Of a stretch of 60,064 bases of DNA, positions 1 to 12,319 are shown piece by piece (the first letter of the stretch is position 1; every line of letters starts with the position of its first letter). The stretch comes from Acanthaster planci. Its lineage: Eukaryota > Echinodermata > Asteroidea > Valvatida > Acanthasteridae. The notes under the pieces were generated by a model. The model was given only the letters and a program-made list of their open reading frames with translations, was not told the origin of the DNA and ran no database searches. The DNA is taken from NCBI RefSeq assembly GCF_001949145.1, contig NW_019091375.1:1090-61153 (forward strand), written 5' to 3'. A program made the translations under genes and the position numbers.

Positions 1-85
1 AACATGACTTTCAAATCAGAACATGATATAACGTGCTTACCGAGTGAGTTGTGTTGTCAGTAATGCCAGTTGTCAGTAATGCCAG

Positions 86-3000
86 TTGCCAGTGATGTGC
101 GAAACTCCAGAAAAGTGTCTCCAAGGGGCTTGGTCTTGTCTTTTCATCAATGCTACAGCTAATAAAACCATAGAGTCAAGTAAACAAAGATCAGAGCCGA
201 ATAAGATACAAGTAGACATCACCGGGATGTCTTTATATAAAACTCTCATTTTCGTGTTGACCTTTGTTTCAACTCTCTTCAATTGTCGATTGGTCAGCAA
301 ACATAACTCCTGAAAAGTTATACTTCTCAAGCCTCGAAGCAGCCATTTTACAACTGACACCCCTCTACTTTCTTGGGCTCTTTTAACAGGCCCAGAAAAT
401 AAATATTAAGACCAAGAAAAGTCCAAAATCCTCCAATTTCAATACGATTTTGCATACACCCAAGCGGGTTGGGCCAAAAACTCTCTGATATTTCACGTTT
501 TACTTGCCATCCCAAGTTTATCAATGGTATTGTATTAACCACTCCCTGAAGGGTTACCCATTTTCAAGTACATATGCTTTATACACAGAGCCAGGAGTGC
601 TCGAAACCAGGACAAAAGAACTGGGAATGGAACAATAGACCACGTTCAGCACAAAGGACTGAGCTGCTGGGCATTACCGACATTTTTTCACTCTCAATAG
701 TGGAGATAATCCAACCTTGTTTTGCACAGTATACCATGGTTTGGGGCATTTAGAGCAAGCGGATTACCACCGGGGACAAAAGCACTCCACTACCGCAGCA
801 ATGAGCCACACAGCACCGCTACACACTAATCTGGCCTCTACTGAAAAGACTTCAGCAGCACACTGTGCCAGGTTTGTTAACAAAAGAAGGTTACGTAACA
901 CTGCACAAGCTGAGCTCTTTTTACAAGGTTGCAGGCCTGGCTGAAATACTCGGGGTCAATGAAGGTTACCTGTCACCTTAGAGTAGCGCCCAAAGATCCC
1001 TTTGTGTGGGTATAAACGTCCGTTAAATGAAATGGTTAATTTTTGAAGAATTTTGAAAACTGAGAATCTTGAAAATGACCCGTATGTGGGCACTGCATTT
1101 TTCAAAGCACCCGGCAGCATGGGGTTAAATTATGGCTCCCCATACACATGTATATTACCCACGTTTAGACATGGATTAAATTTATCCACAGAGAAGGACC
1201 TCCGTCCCTATCAACATTTGGAAAAGAGAAGAGAACTGTAACATAATGACTTCATGCTTAGTTTACATGTGCAGCTAGCAGCGTTTCCTATGGCAGCGAG
1301 GTGAAGCAATATAGTCCAAGTAGAAAATAATAGCTTGACATCATTATGTTTTAGGTCCATATATCAGGCATTACAAAAAAAGTATGGAATAAGTTCACAG
1401 GAGACTCAATCAGTGAATTATACCTTTGGAATGACCAACAACGATGGACCCACTCACCTTTTACCCAGAAGGCAACAGCAAGAGATCAAAGTACCAATCA
1501 CCTCAACAATGAGCACAGGAACTCCATCATCAAGAAACTGGATGTACCATGAGTAGCTTCTGCTCTGACTGCAATGGATACACAAAACAGTCATTAAAAC
1601 ATGTAAAAGGAAGAAATGACAATACAGCATGAGTGTATTAGCCTGAATTCACTGATTATAAGATGGCAGTGGAGGATTGACAAAGGTAGAGAAACAAAGT
1701 TTTCCCCAACGACCTTCTTCCAGGCATGTGGTTCCAGATAGATGTGATTGAAATTGACACCAAAGAATTATGGTCAAGATGGCTTACATCATACTCCCTA
1801 GCCAATGTTGAATCCTTTGTGTGTATGATAGAAGCCAGCCTGTGTTTGAGGATATCATTTCATCATCTGGCAGTTTGTACAATTGCATCACAATTGTATC
1901 AACGCAGCTTCTGAAACATTGTCCAACCATATGGTATAAGATCCGACACAGCATGCGCAGAATGACCAAGCAACATACATGGAAATCACTGAACCGATTT
2001 TGTAAAGATCAAGATCGAGATTCCGCATACCTGGGGCGGCAGCGTGCAAAGAGCGAATTGTACCTACTGTGGGCTAGCATGCCATATTGTAACAACCTGA
2101 TGCATTGCACCTTTAATGTCTTTGACACAGAAAGATGGCTTCAGTGAGTAAAAAGTTGGCTGATAGAAGTAAACAAGTCCAGATTTTTTTAAACGACCCC
2201 TGTGGAATGTGTACACTCATCCTTGCACGTGATTTGGATCCATGAAAGAGGACATTTCATTTCAGTACACTCCCCATTTACTACCCGCAGCCTGTAGATG
2301 CAGCTTCTGTCTTGTTTCTGTTCACTTTGGCACAAATTGTCCAACCATACCAAATAATTCCATCCATTTTTTGTAGTTTAATTCAACCCAACCTTAAAGG
2401 CCGGAAATTCTCATTAGTTGAAAACTTAAAAGACAAAACCCAAGGTCAAGATCTACAGGACAACCAGGCATTTCATTATTATCATTACCATGGACTAATA
2501 TCAGAATATGATGTAGACTGTTTCCATACCTGTTGAGTAGTGTCACCAGTGATAAGATATCTCTCATTTGTTACACTCCAGAGAACGGCCTCCAGGGACT
2601 AGCTTGCTCATCTCTCTGTCAAACTACTGAAACTAGGGAAACTAAATAAACCATGTTTTAATTCCAATCTGCACACACATAGAAGCCACAATTTCAAAAT
2701 ATATAGGTTGCACTTTACAACAGTAATTGAAGCATCATTGAAACGAGTGTCAAATCAACGAAGATCAGGGCCAAATAATATACAAGCCCACATCACTAGA
2801 GTTTCTTTTATAAAAATCTCATCTTCTCAGTTGTTATTTTTCCATTTCTTTTTAATTGGTACTTGATTAGCTAAGTAAATTTTATTCTTCAAAACACCTT
2901 AAATACACTTCCAAAAAAATCCTTTTCCTCAAGCTTGTCAGCAGTGATTTAACAAATTACATCCATCTACTTTTTGCAGTTCTTAAGATTTGTTTTCAAC

Positions 3001-4340
3001 CATCTACAGATGCAAGACCACAAAACAAAAAGTGTTGATCTGGGGCTATATTTAAACAATCTCACCTAATTTTCCAGCCAAACAATCTCTTCAACCTGCC
3101 TTGAGTAGAAGCACAACTTAATTGGTTGAAAAACGCCGTGTTGGTTGGGAGTATTCATTTTGTTGGTGGTGATGGGGCCGCACATCTTGTATGTCCTAGT
3201 CGTTCATGATCCAGAGATGCACAGTTTGTACCAAAGGAGCCTCTGATGCCAAGGAAATAGTGTTCTCTTTCGGTCCAACTAAAGGCCAATACAAAAGATG
3301 ACAGTCTGTGCAGAAAAATTCCCAAATTATAAACAGTATTGGCCGTATCCTCCAAGGGTTTATGTGAAATCTTATTGAAATCTTAGGATTTGGGGGACCA
3401 TTTGAGCTATGTTATAGCTCCCTATATATATGTCACCCAGTATTTGGGCAAAATAAATTTATCCAGCAAGGATGACCCCTAAATACAATGTAGACATAAT
3501 GATATCACACTTGGTTTACACACGATACAGTGAAGTGGGGTAGGTCTTAATGTACTAGGTCTATAGGACATGAGGGAACAAGTTCACAGGAGACTCAATC
3601 AGTGAATCATACCTTTCGGATGACCAATAACAAAGAATCACTCACATTTTACCTAGAAAGCTATAGCAAGAGATCACAGTACATTGGCCAAGAAGCTGGT
3701 CGTCCTGAAAGCAATGACTTAATTATCAGTGGCTTGTGCTCTGGCTAAAATGAATGCACGTAACAGTCATTAACCCTAACACTCCTCAGTCCTCCAACAG
3801 GTGAAGGATTGAGGGTTAGGGTTAAACATACAAAATGAAAAAATGGCAAGAAAATGAGTGGAGGCGCCTGTTTGCTGATTCTCAGAGGGCTTTGAAGGAT
3901 CAGAGAGATGGAGAGATTAACATTTACTGTTGGGCTGTTATCAGAAGTAGGCTAGGCCTACAGTGTTGTATGACGTGATCTGTTTCCATACCTGCTGAGT
4001 ACAATAAAGTGTCAGAATACATCTCAGATGAGCAACAATCCAGAAAACGGTCACAAAGGAGTGTTCCTCGTCTCTCCATTACTGCTACAAGTTAAGAAAC
4101 CAATGGAACCCTGTTAAAATCCCAGCCTGCATGCAAGTCACTGTGGGGCCGCCATGTTTAACTACAGGGTGCACTTTACCACAGCAAAAGCAGTGTAAAA
4201 TCAACAAAGCCAAGCCCACATTTGTGGGGTTTGTCATACGGAAATCTCATTATCGTCTTTGCCGTCATTTCTCCATTTATTTTCAATTGTTGCATGGTAA
4301 GCCAATGATATTTCGCACCTTTGAACTCACCTCCTATGAA
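86..4340. repeat. Old, strongly diverged tandem duplication (about 2.7 copies)
   Basis: Several blocks recur in the same order and orientation. The block near 150–320 (saw: 'aaacaaagatcagagcc' and 'aaaactctcattttcgt') is echoed at 2735–2870 and again at 4190–4330. The block at 1130–1250 is echoed at 3410–3530, the block at 1390–1500 at 3580–3690 (both contain 'gttcacaggagactcaatca'), and 2520–2720 at 3978–4180. Identity is patchy with many indels, so this is an ancient segmental or transposon-derived duplication. Open frames inside it are short, do not correspond between copies and look non-coding. I see no gene in 1–5000. Confidence 0.6.
3771..3825. repeat. Telomere-like inverted repeat (TAACCCTAAC…GGGTTAGGGTTA)
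   Basis: A TAACCCTAAC motif followed by 'actcctcagtcct' is mirrored about 20 bases later by 'aggattgagggttagggtta'. The two halves form an imperfect hairpin built from the TTAGGG telomere motif. It may be an interstitial telomere insertion or the end of a mobile element. Confidence 0.55.
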
Positions 4341-5084
4341 GTAACATTTAAATAACCCGCCAACGTGGCCACACATGCGTTCTCGTGGGTAGGCATTGTC
4401 ATGCTGATACTCGCGCCACCGTGGAAAACTGGTCGTCAATCAACTTTCGCACATATTGAGCAGGGTACCAAGCAGGGGGTCAAACGGCGCTGGTGATTGG
4501 CGCGATGGCGCGCTTGAAATAGGCCCTGTCAGTACAGTGGTAGTGGACGTGTACCACGAAGATTAGTCTTGGCCCAAGACGTCAATGATTGATAGTTGTT
4601 TATTTCTGTTGAAGAGCGCCCTCGCAAAACTCGTTTTTACTTACTCTCACTAACGTCTTGGGAATCTTGCAGGAATGGGGGTGCAGCAGTTGTATGCAAA
4701 TGACTGATCGTTCCCGAAGACAGTCATACAAAAAAATACCTTCTGGCAATTTGGGCTGAGATGTGTTGCGCAAGCCAGCACGGCGGTGGCCTTCAGGAGA
4801 TTGCGAATTGCGAAACGTACCATTTCTGTGAGGGGAGGCCGAATTGGACATGCACGTCACCTTGCTCTTCTGTAGCGGAAACCAAGAGTAGCTGGAGAAG
4901 GCGAACGGTGGCCCAAGAAAGGAGATTACAGAGCCGATTTCAACTACGTGGGAGAAGGGGCGGCTGGGGGAGCGGGACTAAAATGAACTCATTCATTTGT
5001 GTAAATTTGGTTCTATTTACAGTGGATAGTCAAGAGTTCTGACCGATTTCAGACTTCCCCATTGATTGTGTACTTTGAAAAGTG

Positions 5085-5136
5085 TCGCTAAGGCCCTAAT
5101 AATAATAAGTGTCGCTAAGGCAATAATAAGTATGGA
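5085..5136 (-). mobile_element. Possible LINE 3'-tail fragment (TTAGCGACAC + TTATTATTA)
   Basis: Read on the minus strand, 'ccttagcgacact' occurs twice and is followed or separated by TTA-repeats. The CR1-like LINE at 55–56.6 kb ends with 'ttaagcgacactatagaaa' followed by a TTATTATTA run. The shared motif plus simple repeat suggests that this is a second, very short 3' end of the same family, itself duplicated in tandem. It is too short to be certain. Confidence 0.35.
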
Positions 5137-5756
5137 TGCATTCAACCAAATGGTTGTATTTCTGCGCGCAAGCTCATTAATATTTTGTGATCCCGCGGGG
5201 TTTTTACAATAAGACGTGCCATAAACAGGACGCATCATGGAAACATTTCTACAAAACTCGAATTTGGAACTGATAGTTTCGAGTTCGGGGTATTTTTCAC
5301 AAAAAGCCCAATATTGCGGGCCTATTTTGGATACAGGCAGACGACTACATTCAGAAATGAGCGCTTAGTTTCACAGCTGTTTTGGGAGTATCTTCCTTGA
5401 AAGGCAAATAAAAAATAATTTCGTGGCTAACCCCCATAAAATTGAAACGAAAAGTGATCTTCTGGCAATAATCGTGAATTCCCATGAAAAAAAAACGGAG
5501 GCTAAGTATATCTAAACCTGGATCGCAAGTTCTTTCCAGTGATTTTAAGCATTTTCTTTTAAACAAATTTTGGGGGTCACCAAAAAAAGTTGTGCCCTCA
5601 AAAAAAGGCCATAACTCCGTGACCCTTTGACCTATGACCCTCAATCTTAACAACAAGGTAGATGAAGAGTTGCGCTACTTTTCCTAAAAGTTTCAAGATC
5701 AAAGGTCACGGGAGTCAAAAGTTACTCAGGGTCACCAAACGGGGAGACCCCCTTCA

Positions 5757-5777
5757 ATCCCTAACCCTAACCCTAAG
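5757..5777. repeat. Short interstitial telomeric array (CCCTAA)n
   Basis: Three uninterrupted CCCTAA units followed by a degenerate fourth (CCTAAGCC). Confidence 0.6.
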
Positions 5778-6199
5778 CCTATGGCGAAAAAGGCATAGGC
5801 CCTAGTAGTAGCGGACGTCTGACCCCATGGGGTACGATAAATCATTGAATTTTGGACTATAGTCCAAACTTCAATATGATTTGGTGTGGTAAATTAAGAG
5901 GAAACACTTTATTATACACCGGCAAGAATTTGTCAGGAACCCAAAGTCTTTGAAAACAAATATCCACTGGGCCTACATAGGCCTTAAATACATGGGACAA
6001 ACTGTCCATCTTGCCCACATTAATTTCAGTAAACCTGGTGGCTGGGGAAAACTTGGCATAAAGTAGGCCTACTTTGACAATGGACTCCACTCGACTTCTG
6101 GTAGCTTCAGCGATGTCTGTGTAACGGATGCTGCATCGCCCTCAGGTCAAGAGTTTATTATATCCGTCCGTCGTGAGGCAACCGTGTAAAAAGAGGAGC

Positions 6200-6431
6200 T
6201 GACCAAATTTAAAGTAGACAGTGGGGGGCAGCAGTGTATGGGAGAGCTGGCAAGATAGTGGACGGATGCGATGGACCACCGTGTAGGAAGAGGGGTGGAC
6301 CGATGGTAGCTGGGGGCACCATGTAGCAGGAGCTGGCCGACAGCGACGGAGGTGGGTCATCGGGTAAAAGGAGGAGCTGGCTGACAGCAGACGGAGGTGG
6401 GTCATCGGGTAAAAGGAGGAGCTGGCTGACA
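6200..6431. repeat. Minisatellite, ~45-bp monomers
   Basis: The motif 'gacggaggtgggtcatcgg' starts at 6345 and 6390, and a variant starts at 6435, giving a 45-bp period. The unit contains 'gtaaaaggaggagctggctgacagca'. More diverged units can be followed upstream to about 6200 ('gacggatgcgatggaccaccgtgtagg'). Because 45 is a multiple of three, the array is open in a minus-strand frame and spells a 15-residue peptide repeat; I read this as a by-product of the period and not as a gene. Confidence 0.85.
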
Positions 6432-6978
6432 GCAGACGGAGATGGGTCACCGTGTGGAGGAGCCTTTCAGACAGGGGACAGAGATGGGCTACCGTGTAGG
6501 CCTAGACAGGGTAGAAGGCTGACAGCAGACGGAGATGGGTCACCGTGTGGAGGAGCCTTTCAGACAGGGGACAGAGATGGGCTACCGTGTAGGCCGAGAT
6601 GGAGGAGAAGGCTGACAGTAGACGGAGATGGGTCACCGTGTGGAGGAGCCTTTCAGACAGTGGACAGAGATGGGCTACCGTGTAGGCCTAGACAGAGGAG
6701 AAGCGAAGGCTGACAGCAGACGGAGATGGGTCACCGTGTGGAGGAGCCTTTCAGACAGGGGACAGAGATGGGCTACCGTGTAGGCCTAGACAGAGGTAGA
6801 AGGCTGACAGCAGACGGAGATGGGTCACCGTGTGGAGGAGCCTTTCAGACAGGGGACAGAGATGGGCTACCGTGTAGGCCGAGATGGAGGAGAAGGCTGA
6901 CAGTAGACGGAGATGGGTCGCCGTGTGGAGGAGCCTTTCAGACAGGGGACAGAGATGGGCTACCGTGTAGGCCTAGGG
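6432..6978. repeat. Minisatellite, ~93-bp higher-order (dimeric) units
   Basis: The boundary motif g(c/t)agacggagatgggtc recurs at 6432, 6525, 6618, 6716, 6810 and 6903, with steps of 93, 93, 98, 94 and 93 bases. Each unit consists of two related halves: one with 'gatgggtcaccgtgtggagg', the other with 'gatgggctaccgtgtaggcc'. Units alternate between two variants of the second half ('cctagacagggtaga' type and 'cgagatggaggaga' type), which suggests a further level of order. The array adjoins the 45-bp monomer array directly. Confidence 0.9.
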
Positions 6979-8510
6979 AAAATTTGGGTCTGGATTCAAC
7001 CTTTTGCAGGCCTGTCATAAGATCACATGTATTAGGACACGAAAGCAATCCCTTCAGCACTACCCATCACAAAGTCCAACCACGAACAAACGCGTAGTGT
7101 ACTTGTTTGCGACAGGAGAAGTCAGTACACCACAACTCAGTATGTTGCGACATATCAGTAAAACCATAGAGTGGATAAAGAGAAAGAAATAGAGGGCGCC
7201 ATCGCGCATCGCCTGACGGAGAGAAGATAGGTGTCATCAAAAATATTAAATATTATATAGAATTAAACTGCAAAACTTTCAAACAATAATAACTTGCATA
7301 AGACATGCTAAAGACTTGATCTCCTCGTAATGATTATATTTCTCGAGCCACAAGCAAGAATTGCAATTTTTTCATAATCATCAACGCAATCCTTCCAAGA
7401 GGAAACGAACTCAAAATCTTTTCCCAAACAAACGAAAGACTGGCAAAAAACAACCATCTAAAGAGAGTTGGGCGAGTTGCTTATTTGTTCCACACGGTCA
7501 AAATATCAACTGTCTATTACAAAAGATATTCTTCCCAAATTTCACAAATCGTCAACGACAATTTTAAAGACAGTTTTGGTAACTACACAATAGAAGACCA
7601 TTTTCCAGCCTTTGATCTCACTCACAGGCCATTCTTCATTGTAGTCTCAGAGGTTTGGAGAGTATAATTACGAAGGCATTTACGAGAAACACAGGTAGCA
7701 GTGCACGGACCTCTAGGCAAATTATGGTTAGCTGACTTCTACTTAGCCTTGTTATCACAGTCCAGGAGTGAAGAAATTAACCTTCCACGCTACTCCCTTT
7801 AGAGTGGACCTAATGTTCAGCATATACGGAGACTGATGTTGAGTCCAGTAACATCATTTTAATATCCCTAAAACATAGTTACCTCTGTCGAATCATTAAA
7901 TATCCTGATAACGTTGTAACTAAAAGACTTCTCCCAACCCTTCAATCCTTGTGGTCAATTACATTTATTGTCAGTAGGTAAAAAAATAGACAAGGCAACC
8001 AACATAACAATTTTGTCCAATCGCAATTTTAAACTTTTTCTCATTATTATTCAAAGTATTTTGAAAAAAATTATTATTTTACACGCCCTTGTATTCATAT
8101 AAAATACAAATATTCCTGTACAAGGCATGGCACGTGGCATTGCACATAAACATACACGTAAATATGGTACACAATTACAAAAATATTTCCCCGAAATTAT
8201 ACAGATAAAGTATCATTGTGAAAATTCCAAATTAATTTACTGTTACTGTCAAGAACAATTAACCTGCCCCGACGGCGTTATTGAACTTTAATTCAAGTGG
8301 TTAGCTTGCTTCAAACCTTTATGACAAATTAGTAATGATAATTGGATGGCTGGAAACTCATCTTCTCAATAAATTGTAACAAAATAATTCAAATCAATAT
8401 TTTTTTCTCAAAAACGTTGAACGCTCTTTGTCCATGTCTATTGGAATGTCTCATGAAAGTGTTCCTCACTCAATGAAGCACTAGTGCTGCCTTCATGAGA
8501 TTTCTATCAA
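6979..8510. other. Intergenic / presumed 3' UTR of the TNFR-like gene
   Basis: An AT-rich stretch with no exon-like reading frame. A TTTATT at 7964–7969 gives AATAAA on the minus strand and is a possible poly(A) signal for the TNFR-like gene ending at 8511. That would make a 3' UTR of about 0.5 kb. Confidence 0.35.
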
Positions 8511-10174
8511 TCAAACATTGACAGATGAATTGGACGTGTTTTGAGACGAATACGGAGACGGAACAAACTTTTTTACTTGTCCTTTCATCCGGATGACCAA
8601 GACCATCATTCCAATAAGCAAAAGAAGGAGGACGGTTACCACAACAACCACAATGATGACAATGGTCTGAATCTGCTCCTGTGACCATAACGTTGATGTG
8701 TTTGCAGTAACGTCGATTTCGTCCTCAGGAATTTCTGCATAAATGAATAAAATGAAGGCGTCATCAAACAATTAATTTTGTTGACCACTTGTACTGCATT
8801 AAAACGCCCTACATTTTGTCCCAAAATGACGAACACCAAACAAACTCCACAACAGATTATTGTTTAAAAATTGGCACAAAAACACAGTTGAGGGACTAAC
8901 AACTCCTGTATAAATCAATTATGCATGCAGTCGTTTACTTACGTGTTTCATAAGAACCCTCAGGTTGCTTTCTCTTTGGTGTCTGTGCAGTGGTTGCGTA
9001 CGGCGCTACAGACGTATGCTTTGCTGGCTGAGGAATCGGTGGCCTGCAGGATTTCGTACCAAAGTCGAAGTGCCAGGCTGGGTGAGTGCATTCGTTAGTG
9101 GGACTACACACGGTGTCTGTAGTTCGACGGCATTGATGGTCTACTTTTATTCCATCGCCACACTGTGTACACGGAACGCAGGTATAGTACCTTCAAATGA
9201 CACAAATAGGACAAGTGTGAAAGAACTGGAAAAGAAAAGAAATGAAGGCCTCATTTCAGACCTACGTCACAAAAGTAATGTTTGCCCGACTGATGAAGTG
9301 AGAACGTCAAAAATTAAACCTCTTCACAAAACATTCATCCACGTAGACCTAATTAACATGCGTGCATGCATACTCTCTTGGAATTATAGATTCCCGTTTT
9401 GAGTTTAAGTTATGTGTTTAAATTGCAATCGAAGAAAAAGGAAAAACAGTCCATGAATGTGAAAAATTGAGATTACGTTCGTGGCCATTGGCTCGGTATA
9501 TTTGAATAATCCTAATCTTCATATTTTAAGTGAGTGTACAGTGAATTTCGATTGCTGTGTTCGCGTTTAAAAAAATGAAACAAAACTAATTTGGTACAAA
9601 ATTTAATAAAATACAGGAGCAGACGCATTATTTATTTAAAAACTCCTGTACGTAAATCATTATCGCTGAATCGAGTAACTGGTTCAAAGTTTTTTGTGAT
9701 ATATAGTCTATAGAAATAAAAACAGCTAGTGGATCTCTTAAATCAGAAAAAAAATCAACGGTTCCCATTTAGTTCATTAGTATGTTACCAGGCAAAATGC
9801 GCCAACCTTTCTGAACTTTTTGTAGTCCCAATACAATTGCAATTTAACGCAGGATGATCACACAAACGTAATGTTCAATGTTAATTACTGTTGCGTGGAT
9901 TTAATTTGATAAAGAAAACTTACTGTTGCCTTTGTTTGGTACCATGGACACGATTAAATATCCTTATTCCTTTTTCCAAGCTCCACTCTTCCTTCTCTTT
10001 GTTTGTTAAGATGCGTGCATATTGCCCACGACAGCACCCAGGAAACCTCGCCAGTCTGTCTCCGATGCACGCATGCTGCGTGGTAGCGTTTACAGAATGC
10101 GCCGAAACGAAAACCACTAATAGAAGAAGCATGTTGCTCCATCGGATGGAGGAAAAAGTCTCACTTCGCATCAT
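8511..10174 (-). CDS. TNF-receptor-superfamily-like type I membrane protein, three exons
   Basis: Exons on the minus strand: 10174–9924, 9190–8943 and 8734–8511, with compatible phases (2 then 1) and GTAAGT donors at both introns; 240 residues. Residues about 1–30 form a signal peptide with the core NMLLLLVVFV. A cysteine-rich module around 88–115 has the TNFR spacing CVPC-x2-C-x8-C-x6-7-C ('TCVPCTQCGDG', 'TDTVCSP'). Then comes a Pro/Thr-rich stalk, a membrane span at 190–214 (run of V, I and L) and a cytoplasmic tail of only about 26 residues (RMKGQVKKFVPSPYSS…SSVNV). There is no death domain and no PxExx-type TRAF6 motif in the tail. The acceptor before exon 2 (…ATTTGAAG) is pyrimidine-poor, so an extra exon or a different first junction is possible, and the first cysteine module looks incomplete. 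The start is the MM pair directly before the signal peptide; an ATG slightly upstream is also in frame. TNFR-like identity is likely; subfamily is unknown. Confidence 0.68.
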
Positions 10175-10858
10175 TCCGGAATCAGTTCGTGTGTTGACAT
10201 GTGGAGTAGTCAGACACATGTGTGGTTTATACGTGAAAAGGTTCTGAGTTGAGCAATCCGTCACGGTTTTCTTATCAAAATGGCTGTTTCTTTTGCCAAC
10301 TTTATCTCTCCCTCAAGTTGTTGTGTCATGGTTATAGTCACTGAACACCGTTTAAAAGAAGTAGCTACTAGAATCGATCCACTCTCCCCACAACTTCCAA
10401 GTTGACTGTCTTGTCCTCTCTCTCAAACTGCAATGCTGACAGACTTCAGTTCAGAGACTTTTGATGAATTCGTACGTCATCAATGACTCATACCTTTGCT
10501 CAGTGCTCTGATGCAGTACATAGCGATACAGTCAGTGCCAAGTACACAAAGAGATAAGAACAAGGTCACAGTGTCGCGGCATTGACGTCAATGCACACCG
10601 CACGAAAAACGTGGGTGCAGTTTGTCCCCCCAAAAAAGAATAGGTCGGTCTTATGAGGTAATTGCCAAAAAAAGTTCAGCTCAAGTTATGCCTGGTTGCT
10701 ATGTACATTTGTACATTGCAACCATATCCACGTACATACATGTACATAATATGTACACATCCACGCCACGTTCATATCCACGCCACCGGTACCACAAATG
10801 TTCCAGAAAATTCAACAAGACTTGATATATAGGCCTAAATTAATGTATCAACTTTTTA

Positions 10859-11183
10859 CTCTTTCATTTTTGGCAAATGATTTATTTCGATTGCATACGG
10901 AGCACAAACGTAAGTTGCAACCCTGACATTATAGCTGCATGAAAATCTGAATTCTCTGGCTTGAGTGGGCGTCTTCGCCCCGGGGCAGGATCTCACATAC
11001 GCTCCGTCGCCATACGCCTTGCATGTTTCGCGTCCCTCCTCCCCGAACTTAAAATGACCGTCACAACAATTTCGGATTGAGTTGAAAGTACATCTGTCAT
11101 GGTTGAGGAGTATTTCTACATCCACGCCGAGTTTTAAAAAACGGACATGAGACAGAGGGGGATGGGCGGAATCCGCTCCCCGG
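10859..11183 (-). CDS. Orphan cysteine-rich terminal exon, secreted-looking, unrecognised
   Basis: From a plausible acceptor (ATCTCACAG) near 11184 an open frame runs to a TAA at 10859 without any stop. It has seven cysteines in the order C, CC, C, C, C, C: RCTF, RNCCDGHF, ETCKAY, RSCPGA, FSCSYN and YVCAPY. The pattern resembles a disulfide-rich extracellular protein such as a small cytokine or cystine-knot factor, but I do not recognise a family. No initiator or signal peptide is visible in this exon. It lies about 0.7 kb upstream of the TNFR-like gene on the same strand and its stop separates it from that gene. Codon use looks coding-like. Phase joins to the candidate exons farther upstream could not be made consistent, so the gene model is open. 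Confidence 0.35.
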
Positions 11184-11787
11184 CTGTGAGATGGTACAAA
11201 ATAAGTGACCTCTAGGATTAATTCATTTCATTTCAATTTATCCAATTTCCTCAAATGTTACCTTGTGTCATGACTCATGGTAAATAATGTCTCACATTTT
11301 TTGTTGAACATTAGAGAGGTGAGGACTCGGAGGTGGCCACTTTGGGCCACGGTCTGCACCGCGATCCACTCCTCTGGAGATTTCCTATCCAAACTGAAAT
11401 GAATTAACACGCTACGAACGCAGATCAGTTAATTTAACGTGAAACTTAAGGGTAGCAAATCATGCCCGCCTGACGCACGTTGTAAGCGAAAATGGTGTTT
11501 CTCCATGCTCTTGATTTGATTCCTCTTATGACCCCCCTCCAAAAAAAGCATTTCTGTAATGCCTAGTACCAATTAACCTGTTCATGCGTACTGCGTGATA
11601 TTGAAAATCAAACGGTAGAACAGAGTTCACGTAAACCCTAGAAACGTCGCTATTGTGAAACATCAAACTTGCTGTGAGCGAACCCGGAACAAGAACACGT
11701 GAAATAAAGATTACGTCTTTCGTTGCCCCGACAGCATAAAAACACAACAAAAACGTATTGTCCGAAATTGACAAAACGGGGTCACAC

Positions 11788-11937
11788 TTTTATATTTAAT
11801 TCTTTTCCGTGAGCGAGACCGGATATGGATAGTGCCCACAGGGAGAGAGTCTGTATGAGCAGTTTCCGTAGATGTTGATCCATCTCGTCCAGTGTGCTTG
11901 ATGTATCCAACAATTACACACTCGGGAAAATCTTCCC
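11788..11937 (-). CDS. Candidate exon with multibasic RSRSRKR site
   Basis: A strong acceptor (TTTTCTTTAG) is followed by an open frame starting EDFPECVIVGYIKH and reaching a basic run, RSRSRKR, shortly before a possible GTGTGA donor. The basic run matches the R-x-K/R-R furin consensus of secreted precursors. It may belong to the same gene as the cysteine-rich exon at 10859–11183, but a simple splice between them, or via the open segment at 11280–11395 (SPEEWIAVQT), does not keep frame with the donors I can see. Treat this as an exon candidate only. Confidence 0.2.
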
Positions 11938-12319
11938 CTAAAGAAAAGTTTTACTTTGAGCAAATCAGTCCATAGAAAATGGCAGACAAAGGTTATATGC
12001 TTTTGTTAACATTATGACCATTGCTTCGTCAAATGACTGGAGGTAATAAGTAAATAATGGGGATGTTGAATTTAAGACATTCAACTTAAAATTACAAAGC
12101 AACTGCAACATTAAATCTATTATGATGTTATAATAGATGACATAAAAACTTGAATTGAATCGTATGGTTAGGTGAAGATAATTGGACCTCCACATAAAAA
12201 AGATGACGTTTGAAATTAAACTTTCAAATGTAGACTTCTGCTCCTACTGCTAACAAATGGATTGTTACGCAGCCTAGCTTATTCAATCTTGCATAAGTTA
12301 TAACAGGTTCTGTCCAGGA

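Noticed and set aside
6142-7097. Repeat-encoded peptides on both strands of the minisatellite
   Set aside because: The 45-bp and ~93-bp periods keep a frame open without selection; frames differ between units with 94- and 98-bp steps.
9954-10264. Start of the TNFR-like protein at the far upstream end of the open frame
   Set aside because: The codon there is GTG and not ATG; the MM pair at 10174 precedes the signal peptide directly.
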